From Apostichopus japonicus (taxonomy: Eukaryota > Echinodermata > Holothuroidea > Aspidochirotida > Stichopodidae), in assembly GCF_037975245.1 (NCBI RefSeq), contig NC_092561.1, positions 1,216,501 to 1,280,500 of the forward strand: 64,000 nt of DNA. The letters run 5' to 3'. The position numbers and the translations under genes were made by a program. Shown here one piece after another: positions 35,801-48,140 of this stretch; position 1 is the first letter of the stretch; each line of letters opens with the position of its first letter. Below the pieces are notes generated by a model, which had not been told where the DNA came from, ran no database searches, and worked only from the letters and a program-made list of their open reading frames with translations.

Positions 35801-38417
35801 AAAAGGCAAAATTTATTACCTTTGCTGATGATACAACATTTAGTTTTTTCCAAAACAAGCCATTTTTAAAGGTTGTAATTTTTACATGCAGAGGAGGAAT
35901 TTAAAAATATTTTCACTTGGCTTAATGCAAACAAGTTATCTTGAAATATATATATTTTTGATAATGAAAAGGTACAATGAAAGTAATATTTCATTAATTC
36001 TAATTGGGGGGCACGTCAATTATTCCTCATCATGCACAAAATTCCTGGGAAATTTTAATTGACAACAAACTGCATTGTAAAGAGTTACTTCTTACGTTGA
36101 AAACAATAGTCTGTGCAATTGGTATTATTTACAAAACCAAGAACTTTCTCTCTTCATAAAAATGTGCTCATGATGCGCTGATCATTCTTTAAGTACCCCC
36201 TCCTACCCCCCCCCCGCCACGTCTTAATAATAGCTTATGACTATGGGGGAACGCCAACAACACTCATTTAAATAATCCGCATCCCATAGTGAAAAAGAAA
36301 TAAGAAAAAGGGAACAGAAAGATTATCAGATATATTCACAGTGTTCCATACAATACCAATAGTGCACCTCTGTTTTAGGAGTCTGACATATTTTCGAGCT
36401 TTACAGTTATCAACTTGGGAGTTTTATGTATAAATGTTATCTCAGACTCTTACCAATATGGTCGAATTCGACCGCACTGGCCTAGCTCTTCCACTGGTTA
36501 ATATAATAAATGAATCAGGTACATTTTTATCCATTGTCTTTGAAACTCATCGCAGCAGTTAGCCAATAGTGTAATATTATTTATTTATTTACTATTTTCA
36601 CTATAATTTTGGTCATTCATCCCGCTTTGTGTCTTCTTTGTTTTTCATCAGAAACTCCCTTTACATTTCTAAATTTCCAGTGGGCAAACAGGTCTTTCAC
36701 TAGACATAACAAGTTTAATATCGCATCATGGCGCAATAAGGATTTACCACAAATTACAGATAATTCGACAGATCCTTCTAACGCCGAGAAGGTACCCTTC
36801 AATGACCGGCTCGTTCAAACTGATGCGGCAACTCCGTCTGAGAGATTGGTCGAGGACAACTTACTGAATAATCGCACAAAAACCAACGAGATGGATTTAT
36901 CTGAAGTGGTAATCAAATTATCTTTCTATCTATCTAGTTGAATTTAATACCATGTAATATGTTGCAGATCGTAACTCGCTATATGGTTGTAACGTCTATC
37001 AAGTTAATGGTATTTGAAATTCAAGAAACGTTCACAATAACATTTTAAACAAAGTCAATTGTTAGCTATAGCGCGATTCTCATTGGGTTTATGCTACCAA
37101 GTGTTATATCTAACTAAATCTGTTATAGGCGTAAAAATGTATCGTATAGTGTAGGCTACTGTAATGATATGCAAATACTGATTGCAAATATATCCCGTTG
37201 TTCTATAACTGGGTGGTAGATGCCACGTACATGCATGTAGGGTAATAATGGGTTAGATTGATTAACCAAAATAACGAACTAATTATAAATTGGGATGAAC
37301 ACATGTATTTTCTTTATGGAACGCTTAAAATCTGATCTTGATGTTGTTAAAGTACAGTCCAGCAGTTTTAAAATGAATTTTGATGTAAAAATATATGTAC
37401 TGTCACAGTGAAATAACTGGTACAATAATAGGGAATTCATTTATTCTCTCTCTTTGTAGGCAGCCATGATGTATGTAGTAACATCGTGTCAAAACTTGTT
37501 GATACTTATGGCCTTCATTGCCATTATGTTAAAACAATGCATTCTGACAGATAGAATATTGATTTTTGTTTTAATAATTCTAGTTTGAATGTGGTGAAAC
37601 GTGCCAGGAAATAATTCAGCAACACAGACAGCGGATCCTACAAGATTCTTGTCATAAGAAACCTATCAACGGTCCGCCCTCTCTATGGAACAAAACTACA
37701 GGTCACTTAAATCCATCGGAAATGAGAAGACTTGGACATATATATCCTATACACAGTATGGGTGTTTTATTCTGTACTGTACCGAAAGGTGGGTCCAGTA
37801 CATGGAAAAAACTCATGTTAGCCGCGATTGGACGCATTGAGACCCCCGAGAGTTACAAGGGAGACATTCACCCATTGTTTCACAAGGTTGTCAAATCTTT
37901 AGGTAAATATAGTGTTAACGAATCCGAAGAAATGCTCAAGACGTACAACAAGTTTGTTATCGTCAGAGACCCAATGCAACGGATGTTATCACTCTTTCTC
38001 GATAAAGCCGTTGGAAAGCACATATTAAAATTTAACGAAAGTCAGTTTGAGGGATTTTTAAAATTTATTCTGAAGAGTCCGAATAGATTTCAATCAGTAG
38101 GATTCAATGAACATTGGACGCATACTTCGTATTTATGTTTACCTTGTGATATCAATTACAACTTCATTGGACGTTTGGAAACTTCTCAAAGAGATACCAA
38201 ATATATTTTTGATCATTTTCTTCAAAAGGCCAAAGGTAATTACAGTTTGACATTTCATACGAAGCATGATACCAACAGCACAGCTCCCGAAAAGAAAAGT
38301 CATTATTTTTCACAAGTGGATCGGGAAATCCTCCAGGCAATTGTAAAAAAATATGGTATAGATTACGACAATTTTGGATATGATAGAAACATGTATCGTC
38401 TTTTCAAAAACATATAG
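32803..38417 (+). CDS. carbohydrate sulfotransferase gene C, 3 exons
   Basis: Exons 32803-32911, 36652-36908 and 37584-38417 give 399 residues. Exon 1 carries AKPVLFLIII at the anchor; exon 2 is identical to that of B, D, E and F. Exon 3 is type 2: KAVGKHILKF, GFNEHW and the shorter TFHTKHDTNST, one residue less than type 1. The PAPS loop is [12 protein letters not shown] as in A, B and D. A unique change is LQAIVKK where others have LHAIVKK near the C-terminus. All catalytic motifs are intact and no stop or frameshift is seen. Its promoter is of type 1 because it lies downstream of gene B. Confidence 0.85.
33029..33346. mobile_element. MITE-like element in intron 1 of gene C
   Basis: Orthologous to 25486-25800, with the same CAGGCGGACGTAGCCAG start and ACGTCCCTG end. 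It differs by a few bases and homopolymer length. Confidence 0.55.
34990..36560 (+). mobile_element. decayed LINE in intron 1 of gene C
   Basis: Near-identical to the copy in gene B, including YGFRKDYSTD near 35490 and FADDTT near 35820. Inherited by unit duplication, not a new insertion. Confidence 0.8.
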
Positions 38418-38782
38418 TGAGGGCGCATAGTGTAGTGGTTGAATTATTATGATTTATAAAACAATGGATTTATATTACATTTACAATATCAACAACTTTC
38501 GTACGACCCACCTATTTACTAGAGTTCTTTGGAATTTTTCTTATACATTATCATTTATAAATTCAGAATTGCATTTAATTACAACAACAAAACTTCTTGC
38601 CTTTTAATGGAGACGGGTTTTTTAATTTGGGTTTGCTTCTTGAAATGACAGAAATTGATTTATTTTGAGGTTTTAATACGATCATTTAACTTAGTAGAGT
38701 TCTTCGGTATTTGTCTCATACATTATTAGTTATAAATAATTTGCCTTAAATTACAAAAAAAAAGGTGAGGACTTATACATAA

Positions 38783-38938
38783 AAGTCCAAAAAGCATAAC
38801 ACACGCATTCCGTATGTGACTAATTACAATCCACTCATCAAATCCTTTATGAGCTCTATTAAACATTCCAATGAACAACGATACAGACTGGATTATGAAC
38901 TATTTGGCTACAATAAAGATGTCAATTCCATGAAATGA
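38783..38938 (+). pseudogene. relic C-terminal sulfotransferase exon, after gene C
   Basis: Open across its 51 codons with the YRLDYELFGY motif and internal AATAAA, as after gene A. Confidence 0.6.
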
Positions 38939-39460
38939 TTCATGTTTTAAAAGTTCTCATTATTTAAGCAACTCGCTAAACAATACTTTGATCAAGTAAC
39001 TTTTTTAGTTTGAACCGTTATTTTTTATTTACTTATTATTTTTTTTAAGTTATATTGCATCGACTTATTTCTTTACAAGCTGAGGGACAGGGTGGGGTTC
39101 ACTCGGGCACCGATACATGGTTGTTCATGATGAAATCTGAACGATTCATTTAGAATAATGTTTACGTTCTTTTCAAAACACCGAGGGTCGTTGCTTATGC
39201 ACATTTCATTTAGAATGTATCATTTGAGCTGTGATCGTTTGTTGTTCTTGTTCTTGTTGCTTTCGGTTAAATATCCTTTAAAATGAACAATTATTGTAAT
39301 TGTTACATATACAGTTATTTCTCTAGGTTAACAAGTCACTGTTTATAGTCACATATGCTTTCCAAGTGGACAGAGACGTAAGTATTACAGGTCACGTGAC
39401 GTCTGTTAATCAGTTCAGCTGAATCAATCTTGAGACTTGTGAATCAGTCTGCGCTCTCAT

Positions 39461-39500
39461 CAGGGAGCTGTTACTCTAACGTTACAGAAGCAGCTCCCTG
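39461..39500. mobile_element. 40-bp hairpin insertion, type 2 unit
   Basis: Same as 22468-22507, with flanks CTCTCAT / CTCCCAT. Upstream of the gene D promoter region. Confidence 0.65.
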
Positions 39501-40459
39501 CTCCCATTCTAAATCGTTCGGTTCGGTATAGTAGCCCTGGCTCCGACCATTGTGGTCGTATTTGTATCTGTTTTGTATTCGTATTTTATGCACTTTATGC
39601 ATGTACGTATCGTTATGTGGGAATCTTTTTCGGTATTGAGACGTCGTTTTTAACCACTTTCGTTTAAGTGCATATGTTTCTCTTTTTAGTATTATTGAGG
39701 ACTTCATGACGATGTTTTGTCTGTACCATGGCTGATTGTAGAAGTAGACTACGAAATCTACTCAGCGCTCGTTCTTTACTCGTTTATCTATGTGTTATAT
39801 TCTCTGCAAGTACTAGCGAGATTCGAGCCTCGTCGTTACTAACACACAACCATCCAAGCCACATTTGTTTATATACCGCCACCAGTCCACAGTAGGGAAT
39901 ATTTGGGCGCCCCCACCGGAATCTTTAGACTGAGTTTGCGTTACAATATATATCATCCACCCCCACCCCTTCCCCCAACCCCCATAAATTGTGGTTGGAA
40001 GAAGAAAGCCTATAGGGAAAGAATATTCCTGATGATTCCCTTCTTGTAACATATATTTTATTTTCTTGATACTCGCTTCAATCGCCCCTAGAGAGACCAT
40101 CAGCCTGGCTCCTCTATTTCCCTGCCCTTTCTCTTCACTGTAGCCAATACCAGTATACCCCCCTCCCCCTGCATTAGAAATAACAAATAACCTCACTCTC
40201 ACACACGCTTCTGTAAACTGATAGAATCCGGAACAGGAAATGCATTGATCGATCGAATCAACGACTGCTTAGTTCTTGGTACATGTATACATGCAGGACG
40301 GACGTATATACATACATGTTTCTTCAATTGGGTAATAACTTGTTTAACAGATATGAGAAGAACTAAAACTAAAATTGAGAATTAAGGAAAGAGTGACATT
40401 ATTTCAGTGCTTTCGATCATATTCGGTGATATTTGAATCATAAAGTTATAGCTAAAACA

Positions 40460-43400
40460 ATGGAGTACATATCATTTAGTTCGTTTCAATGCCGCGCCAA
40501 GCGTGTCTTATTTGTGATGATCATATGTTCCTGTACACTTTGGCTGGCATTCACATCGGTTAGTCGGGGTGAGTATTCTATATCAGTTTAACAAGTGTTT
40601 AAATATTTATACTTTATATACTTTATGTATTCACTGTCTGTTGTATCACTGAATTGACTTAATATCCTAGTCATATGTACCGTGTACAGGCGGACGTAGC
40701 CAGAGATTTGAAAGAGGGCAGAGAGCAGAATTTTCAAAGGGAGCATTATTACACTTAACGGAGCACCATGATGTACAAAGTGCCCTCACGTTGCAGGAAA
40801 TAAACAAAAATAAGTGAATTGTATTTACGTAGCAAACGAACTTTCAGGGCAAAGATTGAGAAGGGTCTTTTAGCTTCCTTCAACCTGAAAGAGGGCTTCA
40901 ATGATATTTCTTGCTTTTAGTTAAATTTTATATTTTGGGGTACTCAAAAGGGGGGGGTGGGCGATCGCTACAATTGCCCCCCCCCCCTCTCCCTGGGTAC
41001 GTCCCTGGTTCTAAATATATTATTCTAACGATGTTTCTTGAATTAGAATTATTATCATAATAGTTTTACACATATCAGCAGAACGTTTTGAGTTTTGAGA
41101 GGGTCATTTAATGGAGTCAGCACCACTGTAATTGTCGTTATATTAGGCTACTTCTTTTAAAGTTCATTTATACCAAACAGCATAGAATGTTTATCATAAC
41201 ACATCCAAGTGCGGATATATTTGCGCTAAGTAGTGACATCCCTGGGGTAAAACCTTTTGTCAGCCAAGTTGGCAAATCATAAAGTGACATCCGAAATCAA
41301 TTTGCATGATATTTGCTTCGTTAAAACTTTAAGGGGCCATATTGATGATAACTATCAAATTACATTAGGCCTAAACATGGAGTAAGTCTTTTATTTTCTT
41401 GCCGAGTAAAGCTGGGTTGTTTGTTTTCTTAATACGTAAATAAATGAACGGAATAATTGATAAGAAGTTAATAACAGGCAAAGCAATGATATATGAAAGA
41501 ATATTACAGTGAATGCATCAGATTTGTGAGTACGCACGGCCAATTAGTGAAATAAAGGGAAGTTACCATGTGCAGTAGGCTAGACTATCAACCTGGGAAT
41601 GACATGATATTACATAGCGACAAACGCCAAATATATATAGTAGTCAACAATCAGCAGTGGCGTGAGTTATGGTGGGGAGGGTGGCTCTCCATTTCTTTCA
41701 TGTCACCCCCACCTCCATCGTCGGTCGAAGGAAATAGTTACATTCTATCGGGGACTGGAATCACTCCTTGCACAATAGACATATACTTATATACCTAATT
41801 TATAAACTAAATATGCCACAGACTGCACCAATGCACCCTCCCCCCCCCCCCCTCATCAAACACACATACATGGAAATCGGCTTCAACGACCCCAGAGTCA
41901 GTCCACCTCCTTTCTTATTTCCCTGTTCTGCCACTGTCTCTTCAGTAACAGCTATAACTCACCCCTATCCCTGCACCCCAACCAACTATATAGCCACTAC
42001 CGGCTTTGACATCATCTGCATGTCACGGATTACGTTAATACACGTTAATACACTATTCCGTGTGGTACGGTACGTATTCCATACTAAAGAATAGCAAATG
42101 GTTCTATACTAACCAAGCAAGTATTGTACATAACGCGCGTGAGTTGACCACACTGATCTGTACAGATCAGTGGTTGACCCGTGTCTATTGGACCGTTTGG
42201 ACGATGTGGGTTCGATAACTCCTACAGTTCTATTTACTCCACTTTCATTGCTTCTAAGTATTGTTCGTAGCCGATGTCCTTTCTTCAGCTATTGTCTGTA
42301 ATCCTGCCTAAATACAATGGCTTCTCTGAATAAGCCTAACAGCATAGACAATGCAGGCGACTATGGTAGGCCATACGGGAAATAATTGTTGATTAAATGT
42401 CTGTACGAATTAAAATTCTATTTAATACCAGCATTAAATAAAATTAATACCGGTATTAAATAGTATTATTACTGGCATTAAATAACATTAATACCGCCAT
42501 TAAATAGACCATTTTTGTTTAGTTGGCACTGCAACTTTAGTTGCGCTATATGGTATAATATGCAATATTATTGACAAGCTTCCTTACATGTTTCCAGCTC
42601 TTGCGCCAGGCGCTAAACTTGCCCCGTTAGTTCATCCATATTCATTCAGGAGTCTTCCAAACTTTTCATAGCGTAATGCTCTTCGAAGATTAATCTAACG
42701 ATCGACAAGATTACGAGAATTTTACGTCTTTATCCTTAATCGATAATTTTTTTTTTACAAATAGTCATCGTACTAATGTGCAGAGTGGTACTATATTAAC
42801 CGATATTTCTGATCATTATCCTATTTTCTGCTGTTAGAAAAACTCTATTCATAAAACATAATTCTTCTAAGAGTGTTGGTTACTTTAATTATACTAGTGT
42901 CAGGATGAATTCGAGGTGAGCTGCTGCCTAAAGATCGGACAGATGTTATCAATCATCAGAATGCAGATTTTGCCTATTTCAAGTTTTCTGTATATAAAAA
43001 GATTTACTCAGACGTTCATAAGGTTGCGTACACTAAAAATGCTTAGGATATGAATCATCTGGCTAGAAACAGCAGGTCTCTAACTATGGGCATGTTTGCA
43101 TATCACCTTCTGTATCTAAATTATTTGAACGTTTCACGTACAATAGAATATCTAATTTTATCCATAATCATATATATCCTAAACACATTTAAGTATGGCT
43201 TTCGTAAAGATTATTCTACAGATATGGCAGCAGTTAATCTATAGTCGATAAAGTTGCAACAGCATTATACAAAATACTTTCAGAATAGGAATCCTCATTG
43301 ATCTCTCACAAGAGGTATTTGATACCAATGACTACATAATTCGTTGAAATAAACTGCTTATGGTTAACGAGGGGTCGCCTTTGACTGCATGGATTGCTAG

Positions 43401-46127
43401 TTACTTGAGGAACAGTATGTCCCCAAGTTGGTGTCCCCCAAGGATCTATCATTGGGACACTATATTTCCTTTCTATATATTAATGATGTTCATTTAACAT
43501 CCGAAAAAAGGCAAAATTTATTACCTTTGCTGATGATACAACATTTAGTTTTTTCCAAAACAAGCCATTTTTAAAGGTTGTAATTTTTACATGCAGAGGA
43601 GGAATTTAAAAATATTTTCACTTGGCTTAATGCAAACAAGTTATCTTGAAATATATATATTTTTGATAATGAAAAGGTACAATGAAAGTAATATTTCATT
43701 AATTCTAATTGGGGGGCACGTCAATTATTCCTCATCATGCACAAAATTCCTGGGAAATTTTAATTGACAACAAACTGCATTGTAAAGAGTTACTTCTTAC
43801 GTTGAAAACAATAGTCTGTGCAATTGGTATTATTTACAAAACCAAGAACTTTCTCTCTTCATAAAAATGTGCTCATGATGCGCTGATCATTCTTTAAGTA
43901 CCCCCTCCTACCCCCCCCCCCCGCCACGTCTTAATAATAGCTTATGACTATGGGGGAACGCCAACAACACTCATTTAAATAATCCGCATCCCATAGTGAA
44001 AAAGAAATAAGAAAAAGGGAACAGAAAGATTATCAGATATATTCACAGTGTTCCATACAATACCAATAGTGCACCTCTGTTTTAGGAGTCTGACATATTT
44101 TCGAGCTTTACAGTTATCAACTTGGGAGTTTTATGTATAAATGTTATCTCAGACTCTTACCAATATGGTCGAATTCGACCGCACTGGCCTAGCTCTTCCA
44201 CTGGTTAATATAATAAATGAATCAGGTACATTTTTATCCATTGTCTTTGAAACTCATCGCAGCAGTTAGCCAATAGTGTAATATTATTTATTTATTTACT
44301 ATTTTCACTATAATTTTGGTCATTCATCCCGCTTTGTGTCTTCTTTGTTTTTCATCAGAAACTCCCTTTACATTTCTAAATTTCCAGTGGGCAAACAGGT
44401 CTTTCACTAGACATAACAAGTTTAATATCGCATCATGGCGCAATAAGGATTTACCACAAATTACAGATAATTCGACAGATCCTTCTAACGCCGAGAAGGT
44501 ACCCTTCAATGACCGGCTCGTTCAAACTGATGCGGCAACTCCGTCTGAGAGATTGGTCGAGGACAACTTACTGAATAATCGCACAAAAACCAACGAGATG
44601 GATTTATCTGAAGTGGTAATCAAATTATCTTTCTATCTATCTAGTTGAATTTAATACCATGTAATATGTTGCAGATCGTAACTCGCTATATGGTTGTAAC
44701 GTCTATCAAGTTAATGGTATTTGAAATTCAAGAAACGTTCACAATAACATTTTAAACAAAGTCAATTGTTAGCTATAGCGCGATTCTCATTGGGTTTATG
44801 CTACCAAGTGTTATATCTAACTAAATCTGTTATAGGCGTAAAAATGTATCGTATAGTGTAGGCTACTGTAATGATATGCAAATACTGATTGCAAATATAT
44901 CCCGTTGTTCTATAACTGGGTGGTAGATGCCACGTACATGCATGTAGGGTAATAATGGGTTAGATTGATTAACCAAAATAACGAACTAATTATAAATTGG
45001 GATGAACACATGTATTTTCTTTATGGAACGCTTAAAATCTGATCTTGATGTTGTTAAAGTACAGTCCAGCAGTTTTAAAATGAATTTTGATGTAAAAATA
45101 TATGTACTGTCACAGTGAAATAACTGGTACAATAATAGGGAATTCATTTATTCTCTCTCTTTGTAGGCAGCCATGATGTATGTAGTAACATCGTGTCAAA
45201 ACTTGTTGATACTTATGGCCTTCATTGCCATTATGTTAAAACAATGCATTCTGACAGATAGAATATTGATTTTTGTTTTAATAATTCTAGTTTGAATGTG
45301 GTGAAACGTGCCAGGAAATAATTCAGCAACACAGACAGCGGATCCTACAAGATTCTTGTCATAAGAAACCTATCAACGGTCCGCCCTCTCTATGGAACAA
45401 AACTACAGGTCACTTAAATCCATCGGAAATTAGAAGACTTGGACATATATATCCTATACACAGTATGGGTGTTTTATTCTGTACTGTACCGAAAGGTGGG
45501 TCCAGTACATGGAAAAAACTCATGTTAGCCGCGATCGGACGCATTGAGACCCCCGAGAGTTACAAGGGAGACATTCACCCATTGTTTCACAAGGTTGTCA
45601 AATCTTTAGGTAAATATAGTGTTAACGAATCCGAAGAAATGCTCAAGACGTACAACAAGTTTGTTATCGTCAGAGACCCAATGCAACGGATGTTATCACT
45701 CTTTCTAGATAAAGTTGTTCATAAGCACAAATTAAAATTTAACGAAAGTCAGTTTGAGGGATTTTTAAAATTTATTCTGAAGAGTCCGAATAGATTTCAA
45801 TCAGTAGGATTCGATGAACATTGGACGCATACTTCGTATTTATGTTTACCTTGTGATATCAATTACAACTTCATTGGACGTTTGGAAACTTCTCAAAGAG
45901 ATACCAAATATATTTTTGATCATTTTCTTCAAAAAGCCAAAGGTAATTACAGTTTGACATTACGACCTACGATACATGAAACCAACAGCACAACTCCCGA
46001 AAAGAAAAGTCATTATTTTTCACAAGTGGATCGGGAAATCCTCCACGCAATTGTAAAAAAATATGGTATAGATTACGACAATTTTGGATATGATAGAAAC
46101 ATGTATCGTCTTTTCAAAAACATATAG
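40460..46127 (+). CDS. carbohydrate sulfotransferase gene D, 3 exons
   Basis: Exons 40460-40568, 44359-44615 and 45291-46127 give 400 residues. Exon 3 is type 1 (KVVHKHKLKF, RPTIHETNSTT) and keeps the SVNES sequon lost in B. The methionine at residue 169 in its sisters is Ile here (ATT), which leaves the frame open but makes an exon-only reading appear to start later, at 45465. PAPS motifs [10 protein letters not shown] and [10 protein letters not shown] are intact. Intron 1 includes a divergent patch (about 42140-42670) with a 22-bp palindrome. Exon 1 has AKRVLFVMII. Predicted Golgi type II glycan sulfotransferase. Confidence 0.85.
40687..41007. mobile_element. MITE-like element in intron 1 of gene D
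   Basis: Orthologous to 25486-25800; differs from its sisters mainly in C- and G-run length. Confidence 0.55.
42151..42172. repeat. 22-bp perfect palindrome, gene D intron 1 only
   Basis: CACTGATCTGT followed at once by its exact reverse complement, inside a segment that replaces 'gagtttacccgtgtc' of sister units. No spacer, so it can extrude as a cruciform or mark a fill-in event. Confidence 0.8.
42694..44268 (+). mobile_element. decayed LINE in intron 1 of gene D
   Basis: Same element as in gene B; the YGFRKDYSTD and FADDTT motifs are conserved because the units are recent copies. Confidence 0.8.
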
Positions 46128-46494
46128 TGAGGGCGCGTAGTGTAGTGGTTGAATTATTATGATTTATAAAACAATGGATTTATATTAACATTTACAATAT
46201 TAACAACTTTCGTACGATCCACCTATTTACTAGAGTTCTTTTCAATTTTTCTTATACATTATCATTTATAAATTCAGAATTGCATTTAATTACAACAACA
46301 AAACTTCTTGCCTTTAAATGGAGACGGGTTTTTTAATTTGGGTTTGCTTCTTGAAATGACAGAAATTGATTTATTTTGAGGTTTTAATACGATCATTTAA
46401 CTTAGTAGAGTTCTTTGGTATTTGTCTCATACATTATTAGTTATAAATATTTTGCCTTAAATTACAAAAGAAAAAGGTGAGGACTTATACATAA

Positions 46495-46650
46495 AAGTCC
46501 AAAAAGCATAACACACGCATTCCGTATGTGACTAATTACAATCCACTCATCAAATCCTTTATGAGCTCTATTAAACATTCCAATGAACAACGATACAGAC
46601 TGGATTATGAACTATTTGGCTACAATAAAGATGTCAATTCCATGAAATGA
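46495..46650 (+). pseudogene. relic C-terminal sulfotransferase exon, after gene D
   Basis: Same 51-codon relic. It lacks the extra stop seen after gene B although the surrounding unit is also type 1. Confidence 0.6.
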
Positions 46651-47028
46651 TTCATGTTTTAAAAGTTCTCATTATTTAAGCAACTCGCTAAACAATACTT
46701 TGATCAAGTAACTTTTTTAGTTTGATTCGTTATTTTTTATTTACTTATTATTTTTTTTTTAAGTCATATTGCATCGACTTATTTCTTTACAAGCTGAGGG
46801 ACAGGGTGGGGTGCACTCGGGCACCGATACATGGTTGTTCATGATGAAATTTGAACGATTCATTTAGAATAATGTTTACGTTTTTAAAACACCGAGGGTC
46901 GTTGCTTATGCAAATTTCATTTAGAATGCATCATTTGAGCTGTGATCGTTTGTTGTTCTTTTTTTCTTCTTTGGGTTAAATATCCTTTAAAATGAACAAT
47001 TATTGTAATCGTTACATATACATATTTA

Positions 47029-47057
47029 CTAGAGAAATAGACAAGCTATTTCTCTAG
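47029..47057. repeat. perfect 12-nt hairpin, type 1 unit
   Basis: Identical to 31695-31723 (arms CTAGAGAAATAG / CTATTTCTCTAG, loop ACAAG). A marker of type 1 units. Confidence 0.7.
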
Positions 47058-48140
47058 GTTAACATGTCACTGTTTTAGTCATATATGCTTTCCACGTGGA
47101 CAGTGACGTTATATTATAGGTCACATGACGTCTGCTCACCAGCTCAGCTGACTCAATCTCATGACTTGTGAATCAGTCTTCGCTCCCATTCTTAATCGTT
47201 CGGTTCGGTATAGAAGCCCTGGCTCCGACCATTGTGGTCGTATTTGTATCTGTTTTGTATTCGTATTTTATGCACTTTATGCATGTGCGTATCGTTATGT
47301 GGGAATCTTCTTCGGTATTGAGGCCTCGTTTGTAACCATTTTCGTTTAAGTGCATATGTTTCTCTTTTTAGTATTATTGAGGACTTCATGACGATGTTTT
47401 GTCTGTACCATGGCTGATTGTAGAAGTAGACTACGAAATCTACTCAGCGATCGTTCCTTACTCGTTTATTATGTGTTATATTCTCTGCAAGTACTAGCGA
47501 GATTCGAGCCTCGTCGTTACTAACACACAACAATCCTAGCCACATTTGTTTATATACCGCCATCAGTCCACAGTAGGGAATATTTGGGCGCCCCCCCCCC
47601 GGAATCTTTAGACTGAGTTGGCGTTACAATATATATCATCCACCCCACCCCCTTCCCCCAACCCCCATAAATTGTGATTGGAAGAAGAAAGTCTATAGGG
47701 AAAGATTTTCCTGATGATTCCCTTCTTGTAACATATATTTTATTTTCTTGATATTCGCTTCAATCGCCCCTAGAGAGACCATCAGCCTGGCTCCTCAATT
47801 CCCCTGCCCTTTCCCTTCACTGTAGCCAATACCAGTATACCCCCTCCCCCTGCATTAGAAATAACAAATAACCTCACTCTCACACACACTTCTGTAAACT
47901 GATCGAATCCGGAACAGGAAATGCATTGATCGATCGAATCAACGACTGCTTAGTTCTTGGTACATGTATACATGCAGGACGGACGTATATACATACATGT
48001 TTCTTCAATTGGGTAATAACTTGTTTAACAGATATGAGAAGAACTAAAACTAAAATTGAGAATTAAGGAAAGAGTGACATTATTTCAGTGCTTTCGATCA
48101 TATTCGGTGATATTTGAATCATAAAGTTATAGCTAAAACA

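Noticed and set aside
39471-39707. Minus-strand frame starting MKSSIILKRETY, repeated in each unit
   Set aside because: It overlaps the hairpin and promoter segment and is frameshifted between units; a shadow, not a gene.
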